Position numbers and translations under genes: made by a program. DNA of 38,633 nt from contig DAXETY010000074.1 in NCBI GenBank assembly GCA_051155755.1, positions 1 through 38,633 of the forward strand. Reading direction: 5' to 3'. Numbering within the stretch: the first letter of the stretch is position 1; each line of letters starts with the position of its first letter. Below are positions 17,568 through 25,333 of this stretch, piece by piece. Source of the DNA: DAXETY01 sp051155755 (GTDB taxonomy: Bacteria > Desulfobacterota > Desulfobacteria > Desulfobacterales > SG8-13). Below the pieces are notes generated by a model. The model was not told where the DNA came from, did no database searches, and saw only the letters and a list, made by a program, of their open reading frames with translations.

Positions 17568-19010
17568 GTGACTGCGGAGCTTGCCAACTTTCAGCCGAAA
17601 TTGTCCTATCTTTCCGACGCAGATAAGAAATCCATTCATCAAGCCGTGCTGAACATCCTGTCTGACATCGGGATGAAAATTCTCCACGATGAAGCCCGGG
17701 CGCTGCTGCAGGCAGCCGGCTGTGCGGCGACCGAAGCGGGTATGATCAAAATCCCGCCGGCCCTGGTTGAAGCGGCGCTGGAAAGCGCACCGTCCAATAT
17801 TTCGGTCTACGACCGCGGCGGCAATCCCGCCATGGAACTCGGCGACCGCCGCGCTTATTTCGGCACCGGCTCCGATCTGATTTACGCGCTGGATTCGGAA
17901 TCCGGGCAGCGGCACCAATGCCGCCTGGAGGACGTGGAGCGGGCGGCCCGGGTGGCCGATGCCATGGCCAACATCGATTTTATCATGTCATTTGCCCATC
18001 CCTTCGAACAGCCCGCCGACAAAGCTTATCTGCTCAGTTTTCAGGCCATGGCCGCCAATTCCACCAAGCCCATCGTCTGCACGGCCAAGGGGCGCGAAGA
18101 CCTGAGCGCCATGTGGCAGATCGCCCGGATGCTGCGCGGCGACGAAGCGGCCCTGCGCGAAAGGCCCTATTTTATTCACTATGCCGAACCGATCAGTCCG
18201 CTCAAACATCCTTTCGACAGTGTGGACAAGCTGCTGCTTTGCGCCGAAACGGCGGTGCCGGTGGTCTATTCGCCGGCCCCGATTTCCGGGACCACCGCCC
18301 CGATCACCATCGCCGGGCACGTGGCCCAGGGTTTGGCCGAGTGTTTCTGCGGCCTGGTGATCCACCAACTCAAAGCCAGGGGAGCACCGTTTCTGATGGG
18401 GACCGGACCGGCGGTGCTGGACATGGCTACCAGCCAGTGTTCCTACAATGCGCCGGAATACCTGATGGCCTACATGGCCGTCACCGAAATGAGCCATTTT
18501 TACAATCTACCCAGCTGGGGCTATGCCGGCACCAGCGATGCCCAGATTCCGGACGGGCAGGCCACTTTCGAAGCCGGCTTGCTGTCGTTCATGTCGGCCA
18601 TGGCCGGGGCCAACTTGAACCATGATGTCGGCTACCTGGACTTCGGCCGCACCGGCAGCCTGGAGATGATCGTGATCCTGGATGAAATGATCGATCAAAT
18701 CCGGCGCATGACGACCGGGATTCCGGTCAGTGCGGAGATGCTGGCCACCGGCGTGCTCGCTGAGGTCGGCGCCGAAGGCAATTTCCTGACCCACCCCCAT
18801 ACCTTGAAACATCTGCGAACCACGCAATGGCGGCCGAAGCTGATCAACCGGGCCGGGTACGAAAAGTGGGAGTCCGCCGGGGCGAAGACGCTGCTGGAGC
18901 GAGCTCGAGTGCGTCTGCAGCAGGTTCTTGAAACCCACCGGCCGGAGGCAATCGATGAAGAAACGGCCCGGAAAATTCAGGCGCACGTCGATGCCTTCCA
19001 GGGTACTTAA
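17568..19010 (+). CDS. MttB-family (trimethylamine/betaine) methyltransferase, non-pyrrolysine
   Basis: The 480-residue protein is a member of the MttB superfamily of corrinoid-dependent methyltransferases (TIM-barrel fold). Characteristic stretches include VLNILSDIGMKILHDEARAL, YFGTGSDLIYALD, APISGTTAPITIAGH, SAMAGANLNHDVGYLDFGR and a C-terminal HTLKHLRTTQWRPKL. True trimethylamine enzymes carry an in-frame amber codon for pyrrolysine; none is present here. Non-pyrrolysine relatives demethylate glycine betaine (MtgB), proline betaine (MtpB) or carnitine (MtcB). The methyl acceptor is probably the corrinoid protein at 35267. The start is GTG 17568, with AGGGAA about 9 bases before. It stands alone, convergent with the receptor-channel gene. 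Confidence 0.92.
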   Translation: MTAELANFQPKLSYLSDADKKSIHQAVLNILSDIGMKILHDEARALLQAAGCAATEAGMIKIPPALVEAALESAPSNISVYDRGGNPAMELGDRRAYFGTGSDLIYALDSESGQRHQCRLEDVERAARVADAMANIDFIMSFAHPFEQPADKAYLLSFQAMAANSTKPIVCTAKGREDLSAMWQIARMLRGDEAALRERPYFIHYAEPISPLKHPFDSVDKLLLCAETAVPVVYSPAPISGTTAPITIAGHVAQGLAECFCGLVIHQLKARGAPFLMGTGPAVLDMATSQCSYNAPEYLMAYMAVTEMSHFYNLPSWGYAGTSDAQIPDGQATFEAGLLSFMSAMAGANLNHDVGYLDFGRTGSLEMIVILDEMIDQIRRMTTGIPVSAEMLATGVLAEVGAEGNFLTHPHTLKHLRTTQWRPKLINRAGYEKWESAGAKTLLERARVRLQQVLETHRPEAIDEETARKIQAHVDAFQGT

Positions 19011-19171
19011 TCCCGCGTGTCATTGCCATGCAGGGGGGAGCGGCCGGCGCCGCAGCCGGTCCTGCAGACGTTGTTGCCGCCGCATGCAGCGTAGGGCAGG
19101 GCACCGTAGCTGCCCGTTGCCGTAGAAAGTTTCTTTTGCGCTTGATCATCCTGCAGCGAAATGGTTTGCGG
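19007..19171 (-). other. In-frame extension after the amber stop of the receptor channel
   Basis: After the TAG at 19172-19174 the same frame stays open for 54 codons to a TAA. The predicted peptide includes ALPYAACGGNNVCRTGCGAG, with three cysteines in a Gly-rich setting. It has no ATG, GTG or TTG start of its own, so it would be made only by read-through. It may be chance, as the region is GC-rich. Confidence 0.3.
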
Positions 19172-21337
19172 CTAAAATTCCTTGGCGCCGAACCATTTTT
19201 TGTACAGCAGCTGGTATTTGCCGGTTTCGATGAGCTGCAGCAGGGCCCGATTGATGGGCTCGCGGTAAGGGCTGCCGGTGGGCAGGGCAATGCCGTAGAA
19301 CTGCTGCCAGAAGATCGGGCCGACCACCTCGACCTTGCCGGTGCCGTCGTGGGCGGCATAATGCTGCAGCACGGGGGCATCGTAAACCACCGCATCCGCC
19401 TTGCCGGCCTCCAGGACACCGATCGCTTCGGCTGCGTTGTTCAGCAATTTCGGCTGAATCCCCATGTTGATCAGGTACTCTGCGGCCGTGCTGCTTCTGA
19501 CGGATGCAACGGACTTGCCGTAGAGGTCGCTGGGTCCCTCGATGGTCCCCTGGAGTTCCTGGACCGTGACGGTGCTGGTCACGCTGGCCGTAAAATAGGC
19601 CAGGATGAAAAAACCGGAGAACATCCAGATCAGTGCAAACACCCGGCCGGCGAAACCCTTGGGGGTTTTGTCTCCGTAGCCGACGGTGGTGACGGTCACC
19701 GCCGCCCACCAGAAGGATTGCCAGATGCCTTTCAAGTAGCCCGCAGAAAACTGCGGGTTGCGGCTTCTTTCGGAAAACCAGATGATGTGCGCCGAGATCA
19801 GCAGCAAAATTAATAGAAAACAAACCATGTAGAAAAGCTGCGGTGAAAAGATGGCGGCGATCACCTTGGAGAGCACATCACTCAGGATCGAATCCGGGCC
19901 GCTTGGAATCATGATTTGAAGCCCCGATTCGAAGTAGGCGTGCGAAAAATCCAGGGTCATTTCGCGAAAAGAGGTGATCCCGATGCCGGCGGTGGCCATG
20001 TCGGCGGCCCCGCGCTCGACGTCATCGAGCAGTTTGGCCAGACTGTTGACCCCGTAGATTTCATATTCGACACCGATTTCCGCGGCGATTTCATCCCAGA
20101 GCTCGATGCTGAAACCACTGTAGTTGCGGCCCTGAAAGACTACGAAGGGCTCAAACTGCATCGTCGCCACCCGCAAGGACGGGATTTCTGCTTCGATATC
20201 CGGTTGCTTGGCGGTGGCGGGCGCTGTTTCTCCGGCGGGCTCTTCCTCGCTCCGGGTTCGGGCCGCCGCCAGCCAGTCCCGAACCAGCCCCCGGTTGGCT
20301 TCGATCCACTGGGCAGCATGGCGCCGCAGATCCCGGGGGCTGCCCTTGCCACGGACCATGCGGGCATTCTGGGCATGGATGTCTGCCAGCGGAATTTGAA
20401 CTGCTTTAAGCAACCGGCGGACGTCGGGATGGGTTTTTAAAAAGGCGGCATTGGCTACGACCCGGATGTCGTTGGGCGGCCAACCGATGGCGCACGGATC
20501 CGAGCCGCAGCCTTTCATATCCGCGATGACAGTGCGCGCCTCCAGGCCCTGCTGACCTTCGGGCAGGCTGGGAAACGGCACCTCCAGCCAGACCACATCT
20601 TTGCCGGGAATCAGGGTTCCGACCGTCCAGTTGGGTGTCCAGGTATAGAACAACACCGGTTTGCCCTGCTGGTAGCGCAGCACCGTGTCATGGATCAGCA
20701 GCGAATAGTCGCCCTGGACATGCTCGACGGTGTCGTGCAGCCCGTAGGCCTCCAGATGATGTTCGATCACCAGCTCGCAGCCCCAGCCGGCATCGCAGCC
20801 GATCAGGTCAGCCTTGCCGTTGCCGTTGGTATCGAAAACACGGGCCACCTCGGGATTCTTGAAGTCGGCCAGGGTGGTGATGCCGAATTTTTCCGCCGAC
20901 GCCTTGTCGATCAGGTAGCCCTGGAGCGCACCGCCGCGGACTTCGTAACCCACCAGTTCGATCCGGCTGCGGATATCCGCATCGGAGATGAAGGCGTTGT
21001 GCAGCGGAAACCAGCCGTTGGCCCACAGGTCCACCTCCCCCCGGGCCACGGCCCGGTAAAATTCGGCCGTGTCGAAGGTCGCGGGACCCTCGACCGCATA
21101 GCCGAGGCTTTCGAGCAAGGCTTTGAAGATTTCGGCCTGAAACCATCCGGTGTCCCAGGTGGCCCGGGCCATATGGATGGTTTCACTTGCGGCCGCCGAC
21201 TGGAAGTCGGGTTTTGGATCCGGATTGGCAGGCGCTGCCGGCGGGGCGGGATGACCGACGGCCGGCAGGAGCACGACGGCAAGGCCCACGACCAGCAGCC
21301 GGCGCATCCGCTCCGTTAATTTGCAAAAAAGAGACAT
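19172..21337 (-). CDS. ProX-like betaine-binding domain fused to a GluR0-type ligand-gated K+ channel
   Basis: The 721-residue protein has a signal peptide (about 1-30) and a complete ProX-type glycine-betaine-binding domain (about 50-360). The tryptophans matching the ProX betaine box are Trp109, Trp185 (GCDAGWGCE) and Trp233 (FYTWTPNW). A Pro/Glu-rich linker leads to lobe 1 of an amino-acid-binding domain (385-480, RVATMQFEPFVV ... ITSFREMTLDFSHAYF). Next come helix 1 (499-519), pore VTVTTVGYGDKTP with K+ filter TVGYG (551-555), helix 2 (564-586) and lobe 2 (597-717, AVVYDAPVLQHY). Arg458 and Asp653 match the ligand-binding Arg and acidic residue of glutamate receptors. The frame is open to 21655 but overlaps the preceding gene; ATG 21370, 21337 and 21307 are possible starts. 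It is last in the BCCT operon. Confidence 0.88.
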   Translation of the reverse strand: MSLFCKLTERMRRLLVVGLAVVLLPAVGHPAPPAAPANPDPKPDFQSAAASETIHMARATWDTGWFQAEIFKALLESLGYAVEGPATFDTAEFYRAVARGEVDLWANGWFPLHNAFISDADIRSRIELVGYEVRGGALQGYLIDKASAEKFGITTLADFKNPEVARVFDTNGNGKADLIGCDAGWGCELVIEHHLEAYGLHDTVEHVQGDYSLLIHDTVLRYQQGKPVLFYTWTPNWTVGTLIPGKDVVWLEVPFPSLPEGQQGLEARTVIADMKGCGSDPCAIGWPPNDIRVVANAAFLKTHPDVRRLLKAVQIPLADIHAQNARMVRGKGSPRDLRRHAAQWIEANRGLVRDWLAAARTRSEEEPAGETAPATAKQPDIEAEIPSLRVATMQFEPFVVFQGRNYSGFSIELWDEIAAEIGVEYEIYGVNSLAKLLDDVERGAADMATAGIGITSFREMTLDFSHAYFESGLQIMIPSGPDSILSDVLSKVIAAIFSPQLFYMVCFLLILLLISAHIIWFSERSRNPQFSAGYLKGIWQSFWWAAVTVTTVGYGDKTPKGFAGRVFALIWMFSGFFILAYFTASVTSTVTVQELQGTIEGPSDLYGKSVASVRSSTAAEYLINMGIQPKLLNNAAEAIGVLEAGKADAVVYDAPVLQHYAAHDGTGKVEVVGPIFWQQFYGIALPTGSPYREPINRALLQLIETGKYQLLYKKWFGAKEF

Positions 21338-21357
21338 CCCGCAGGTAAGGGGTCCGC

Positions 21358-22278
21358 TTACTCCAGCCATGATTGTATCTGTTCCGGGTGAAAGCGCATG
21401 TAGCGCTGGGCCTTTTCGCCGGGAAACAAGCCCTCGTCTTCTTTGATCCAGATCATCAGCTGTTCCAGCTGTTCGGGCTCCCAGTAGAAATTGTCGAGAA
21501 ATCGATACACCTCGGGCATATCCTCTTTGAGCCCCGTGCGGACGATGGTGTGGATTTCTTCCTTCTGGCCGTAAACATTCTTGGGATCGTCGAGAAACTT
21601 GAGCTTCCAGCGGCCGAACATCCAGTGGGGCACCCAGCCGGTGACCACGATCCATTTCTGTTTGCGGATCGCATTGGACAGCTCGGCGGTCATGGACACC
21701 TCGCTGCCTTTGATCAACTCGTAGTTGTAGAGCCCGTATTTGCGCATGGCCTCGCGGGTTTTGGCCATGATGCCGGCTTCCGGATCGATGCCGATGATCC
21801 GGCCGTTGAATTTGTCGCGATAATCTTTGAGGTCTTCAATGGATTCGGCCTTGATGTAGGGATCGTTGCGCTGGCCGGAGGCGGCCGTCTGGCGTCCCAC
21901 GGTGATGTCGGGCACCACCAGGCCGATCTGGGTGCCTTTCAGGTTCGGCCCCAGATCCACAATTTGATCCTTATACTTTTCATAATAGTGACCGTGGGTG
22001 GTGGGCAGCCAGGCGGCCACCATGCCGTCGACCTTGCCGGCCGCCACGGCCTCCCACATCTTGTCGGCGCTCATGGCGACAATTTCGCATTGAAGGCCGA
22101 GTTTATCCTGGATGACGGTTTTGACCATATTGGTGGCGGCCACCGTCTCCGACCATTCCACATAGGACAGGCGCACCACGGTTTCTTGTGCGGCGGCGGG
22201 TCGGGCAATCAGCCCGGCCGCCAGAATGCAGAGAAACCACAGGATGCTCTTGGTGGTGACCTTGGACTTGATTTTCAT
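21358..22278 (-). CDS. Glycine betaine-type substrate-binding protein (OpuAC-like), orphan
   Basis: The 306-residue protein begins with a signal peptide (helix SILWFLCILAAGLIA, cleavage after PAAA near 30). It has the OpuAC two-lobe fold: VRLSYVEWSETVAATNMV, MWEAVAAGKVDGMVAAWLP, IGIDPEAGIMAKTREAM, VVTGWVPHWMF. Trp42, Trp90, Trp215 and Trp219 could build the aromatic cage that holds the trimethylammonium group of betaines. OpuAC proteins normally feed an ABC transporter, but no permease or ATPase gene is in the window; the neighbours are a BCCT carrier and a receptor channel. ATG 22278 has GGAGG 6 bases upstream. A stable hairpin precedes it. No lipobox is visible, so it is probably periplasmic. 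Confidence 0.92.
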   Translation of the reverse strand: MKIKSKVTTKSILWFLCILAAGLIARPAAAQETVVRLSYVEWSETVAATNMVKTVIQDKLGLQCEIVAMSADKMWEAVAAGKVDGMVAAWLPTTHGHYYEKYKDQIVDLGPNLKGTQIGLVVPDITVGRQTAASGQRNDPYIKAESIEDLKDYRDKFNGRIIGIDPEAGIMAKTREAMRKYGLYNYELIKGSEVSMTAELSNAIRKQKWIVVTGWVPHWMFGRWKLKFLDDPKNVYGQKEEIHTIVRTGLKEDMPEVYRFLDNFYWEPEQLEQLMIWIKEDEGLFPGEKAQRYMRFHPEQIQSWLE

Positions 22279-22297
22279 AATTGCCTCCGTTTCAGCG

Positions 22298-22333
22298 CCG
22301 GCGGTAGCGGTATCTTGCTGCCGCTACGGCCGG
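22298..22333 (-). promoter_or_regulatory. Intercistronic hairpin upstream of the OpuAC-like gene
   Basis: Arms CCGGCGGTAGCGG (22298-22310) and CCGCTACGGCCGG (22321-22333) pair over 13 bp with one mismatch, just before the Shine-Dalgarno sequence of the binding-protein gene. There is no T run, so it is more likely an mRNA-stabilising or processing hairpin than a terminator. Such hairpins can raise binding-protein levels above those of the transporter. Confidence 0.55.
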
Positions 22334-22408
22334 TTTGACTTGTCATGATGTCGATTGGCCTTTCGGACCATGGTTTCGGAGCATGCTTCTGATGTCGCCC
22401 ACCGATTC

Positions 22409-23974
22409 CTAATAGCCATGTTTCTTGTAGTGGTCGATCAATCCCTTGACCACCGCAAAGCACATCAGAAACATTACGATGGCAAAAGGCAGCCCGGTGC
22501 TGATGGCCGCGGTTTGCAGAGCCACCATGCCGCCGCCCAGCAGCAGCACCGCCGCCACGGCCCCTTCCAGGATCGCCCAGAACAGCCGCTGGGGCTTGGG
22601 CGGATCGGGGTTGCCGCCGGCGGTGATAATGTCGATGACCATCGATCCCGAATCCGAGGAGGTCACGAAAAAGAAAATGACCACCACCATGGCCAGGATG
22701 GAGGTCACCCAGCTCAGGGGAAAGTTTTCCAAAAAGATAAACAATGAAACCGGGATGTTTTCCTGGACCGCCTTGGCCATGCCGCCGCTGGCATAGCGCT
22801 CGATGTAGATGGCGCTGTTGCCGAATACGGTCATCCAGGCAAAGGTAACCAGGGTCGGCACCACCAGCACGCAGGCCAGGTATTCCCGCAGACTGCGGCC
22901 GTAGGAGACCCGTGCGATGAACATGCCCACGAACGGACACCAGGCGATCCACCAAGCCCAGTAGAAAATGGTCCAGCCGTTCTGCCAGTTGCCGGCGTCG
23001 GTGTATGTTTCGTTCCAGAAGCCCAGGTCGAAGAAGTTCTGAATGTAATTGCCCAGGTTTTCCACCAGTCCGTTTAACACGAACAGGGTCGGACCCAGGA
23101 AGAACACAAACAACATCAGCAACAGGGCCAGCCCGATATTGATGTTGCTGAGCAGTTTGATGCCGCCCTCCAGACCTCGCACCACCGACCATGTGGCCAG
23201 GGCGGTAATTCCGGCGATCAAAATCACCTGGACCCAGGCAGCTTGCGGAACGCCGAACAGGTGCGCCATGCCGGCGTTGACCTGCTGCACGCCGAAGGCC
23301 AAAGAGGTGGCCACGCCGAAAAGACAGGAAATGGTGGCCAGGATGTCGATGGTGTTGCCGAGTCCGCCGTAGATGCGCTCTTTTAAAATCGGATAGAACA
23401 CGTTGCGGATCGACAGCGGCAGCCCCTCGGTGAATCCGAAAAAGGCCAGCCCCAGACCGATCAACGCATAAATGCCCCAGGGATGCAGGCCCCAGTGCAG
23501 ATAGGTCAGCTGCATGGCAGCCTTGGCGCTTTCGATGGTGCCGGGTTCGGAGAGCGGATTGGCCACGTAATGGAACATGGGTTCGGCCACGCCGTAGAAC
23601 AGCAGACCGATGCCCATGCCGGCGCTGAAGAGCATGGCAAACCAGCTGGGGTAGCTGAATTCGGGCTCGGCATCGGGTCCGCCGATGCGCAGTCTGCCCA
23701 GGGGCGAGACCATGATGCCGATGCAGGTGAACAACACCAGGTTCATGGTGAGCACTAAAAACCAGCCGGTATAGTCACTGATCCAGTTCTTGATCTCGGA
23801 AAACAGCTTTTCGGCGGTTTCCCCGGCGATGATGGTGAAGATCACCCCGGCGAAAATCAAGATCGCCCCGCCGAAAAACACCCAGGGCTGGATGTCGTAT
23901 TTCCAGATCTTGTTGTCCAGGTTCTTGATGGTTCTGGCGGTGATGATTTTAAAATCTTTTTCGGTTTCGGCCAC
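22409..23974 (-). CDS. BCCT-family betaine/carnitine/choline transporter
   Basis: This 521-residue carrier of about 12 membrane helices imports quaternary amines with sodium ions or protons, or by exchange. The family signatures MGIGLLFYGVAEPMFH and FYWAWWIAWCPFVGMFIARV (the Trp-rich substrate-binding helix) are intact, as is FFFVTSSDSGSMVIDIITAGG. The long C-terminal osmosensing tail of BetP is absent; the protein ends KGLIDHYKKHGY. That suggests nutrient uptake rather than osmotic control, though this is inference. The start is GTG 23974 with AAGGAGG 6 bases upstream. It follows the AbrB-type regulator by 25 bases and precedes the OpuAC-like gene by 130 bases, on one strand. Confidence 0.96.
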   Translation of the reverse strand: MAETEKDFKIITARTIKNLDNKIWKYDIQPWVFFGGAILIFAGVIFTIIAGETAEKLFSEIKNWISDYTGWFLVLTMNLVLFTCIGIMVSPLGRLRIGGPDAEPEFSYPSWFAMLFSAGMGIGLLFYGVAEPMFHYVANPLSEPGTIESAKAAMQLTYLHWGLHPWGIYALIGLGLAFFGFTEGLPLSIRNVFYPILKERIYGGLGNTIDILATISCLFGVATSLAFGVQQVNAGMAHLFGVPQAAWVQVILIAGITALATWSVVRGLEGGIKLLSNINIGLALLLMLFVFFLGPTLFVLNGLVENLGNYIQNFFDLGFWNETYTDAGNWQNGWTIFYWAWWIAWCPFVGMFIARVSYGRSLREYLACVLVVPTLVTFAWMTVFGNSAIYIERYASGGMAKAVQENIPVSLFIFLENFPLSWVTSILAMVVVIFFFVTSSDSGSMVIDIITAGGNPDPPKPQRLFWAILEGAVAAVLLLGGGMVALQTAAISTGLPFAIVMFLMCFAVVKGLIDHYKKHGY

Positions 23975-23999
23975 GGTTCACCTCCTTCTCTGAAAGCGG

Positions 24000-24332
24000 T
24001 CAGTCGCTTTTGACTTTTTTCAGGATAATCTTGTCGTCCTCTACGATCATCTCGAAGGCGTCTCCGGGCTCGAACCCGGTCTTATCCAGAATCTCCTGGG
24101 AGAACACGATTCCTTCTTTGTGGACCTTGGGTTTTTCGGTTTCGGAATGGTCGAAGAGCCCCCTGATGATGTAGACCTTTTTGTCCAGTTCCTGGAGCAT
24201 CGTCAGATGCTCGCGCAGGGTGTACGGGGAAATCTTGAATTCCTTCAGGATTTCTTTTACGGTTTTGCCGTCCTCGATCATCTTGCGCAGCTTGTCCGGA
24301 TCGTAGCGAATGCTGTAATCGCCTTTGGCCAT
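24000..24332 (-). CDS. AbrB/SpoVT-type regulator with N-terminal HTH
   Basis: The 110-residue protein has an N-terminal helix-turn-helix-like stretch (TVKEILKEFKISPYTLREHL, residues about 23-42) and a C-terminal swapped-hairpin AbrB domain (EGIVFSQEILDKTGFEPGDA ... IVEDDKIILKKVK, about 74-108). It is probably a DNA-binding regulator of the transporter operon that it heads, possibly autoregulatory. ATG 24332 is chosen because GGAGG lies 7 bases upstream; the open frame to 24395 overlaps the likely promoter. The combination of a HTH with an AbrB domain is found in small regulators of anaerobes, but I cannot name an ortholog. Confidence 0.78.
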   Translation of the reverse strand: MAKGDYSIRYDPDKLRKMIEDGKTVKEILKEFKISPYTLREHLTMLQELDKKVYIIRGLFDHSETEKPKVHKEGIVFSQEILDKTGFEPGDAFEMIVEDDKIILKKVKSD

Positions 24333-24390
24333 AAGAATACCTCCAATGCGGGTGGGGAATTGAAACATTGTGCGGTAAAAACGATGGTTC

Positions 24391-24419
24391 CTCATAACTT
24401 TTTAACTATCAATAGTCAA
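24391..24419 (-). promoter_or_regulatory. Probable sigma-70 promoter of the betaine transport operon
   Basis: On the minus strand, TTGACT (24414-24419) and TATGAG (24391-24396) are separated by 17 bases. The -35 region overlaps a tandem direct repeat TCAATAG-TCAATAG (plus strand), a possible regulator site. It lies about 60 bases upstream of the regulator start codon. Confidence 0.5.
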
Positions 24420-24568
24420 TAGCTGTATAATTATAACATAATGCTTCCGGTTGCATGTGCCATTTGGCTCGGAAAAAATCCTCGCGGTTGAAACCGGTAA
24501 GTGGTAGGGTGGCGGGTACAACATGTAATTCGATAAGTCGAAACCGGAAAATCTAAGAGGTTGACGTT

Positions 24569-25324
24569 ATGTCCGAAAATGAGAATCAATCGATTGCCAT
24601 TCTTGCAAAAGCGGCATCTTTCCCGGGAGTTCGAGCCGGCATCGCCCGCCTGGAGGACGTGCTCAACGGGCCCTCCTACAGTGCGGAAACCGAAGGCGAT
24701 TGGAACACCAGCCATTACGAGGACGATGCCGTCCAATGGCTGAAAGCGGCCGAATCGGTCCTGGTCCTGGGCCTGCATCATCCGGAGGACGATCTGCGCC
24801 TGGATTGGTGGGAGAAGGGCAACACCTGGGGAAACCGTCGGCTGATCGAGATCTCGAAGCAGTTGCAGACCTGGCTGCGGGATGAACTCGGTCTGCGGGC
24901 CCAGCCGCTGCCCTATCACCTCGAAAAAGGCGGATTGTTCCTCAAGGATGCCGCGGTTCTTTCCGGGCTGGGACGGATCGGTCGCAACAATCTGCTGCTG
25001 CATCCCGAGTGGGGGCCGCGCATCCGGATGCGTTCGCTGCTGATCGAGGTAAATCTTTCGACCACCCGTGCATTGACAGGAGCGCTGCCCTGTGATTCCT
25101 GCGAAGAATACTGCATCAAAGCCTGCCCCCAGGCGGCTTTTCCCGGCGGCGTTTACAGCCGCCCGCTCTGTCTGGTGCAGATGAATTTTGACCGGGATCA
25201 CCCGGTCCCTGAAGGCGCCGTCGGATCCGACGGCAAGCCCAACCCTGTCATCCAGTTCTGCCGCGAGTGTGAACTGGCCTGTCCGGTGGGAAGTGATATT
25301 ACAACTTCTTCTTCATCTTTTTAG
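24569..25324 (+). CDS. QueG-like double [4Fe-4S] cluster protein
   Basis: The 251-residue product resembles the epoxyqueuosine reductase superfamily: AESVLVLGLHHPEDD, LEKGGLFLKDAAVLSGLGRIG, NNLLLHPEWGPRIRMRSLL, and cysteine sets CDSCEEYCIKACP and CRECELACPVG for two [4Fe-4S] clusters. True QueG is about 350 residues or more with a cobalamin-binding N-terminal part and a HEAT-like C-terminal region. This protein stops soon after the clusters, so a tRNA-modification role is doubtful. An electron-transfer or corrinoid-related role in the betaine island is possible but unproven. ATG 24569 follows AGAGG. It is divergent from the AbrB-type regulator. Its last codons (TTSSSSF) run into a decayed gene fragment. 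Confidence 0.78.
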   Translation: MSENENQSIAILAKAASFPGVRAGIARLEDVLNGPSYSAETEGDWNTSHYEDDAVQWLKAAESVLVLGLHHPEDDLRLDWWEKGNTWGNRRLIEISKQLQTWLRDELGLRAQPLPYHLEKGGLFLKDAAVLSGLGRIGRNNLLLHPEWGPRIRMRSLLIEVNLSTTRALTGALPCDSCEEYCIKACPQAAFPGGVYSRPLCLVQMNFDRDHPVPEGAVGSDGKPNPVIQFCRECELACPVGSDITTSSSSF

Positions 25325-25333
25325 GCAGAACTG

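Noticed and set aside
21371..21655. N-terminal extension of the receptor-channel frame up to 21655
   Set aside because: It fully overlaps the end of the OpuAC-like gene in another frame and would remove the signal peptide from the N-terminus.
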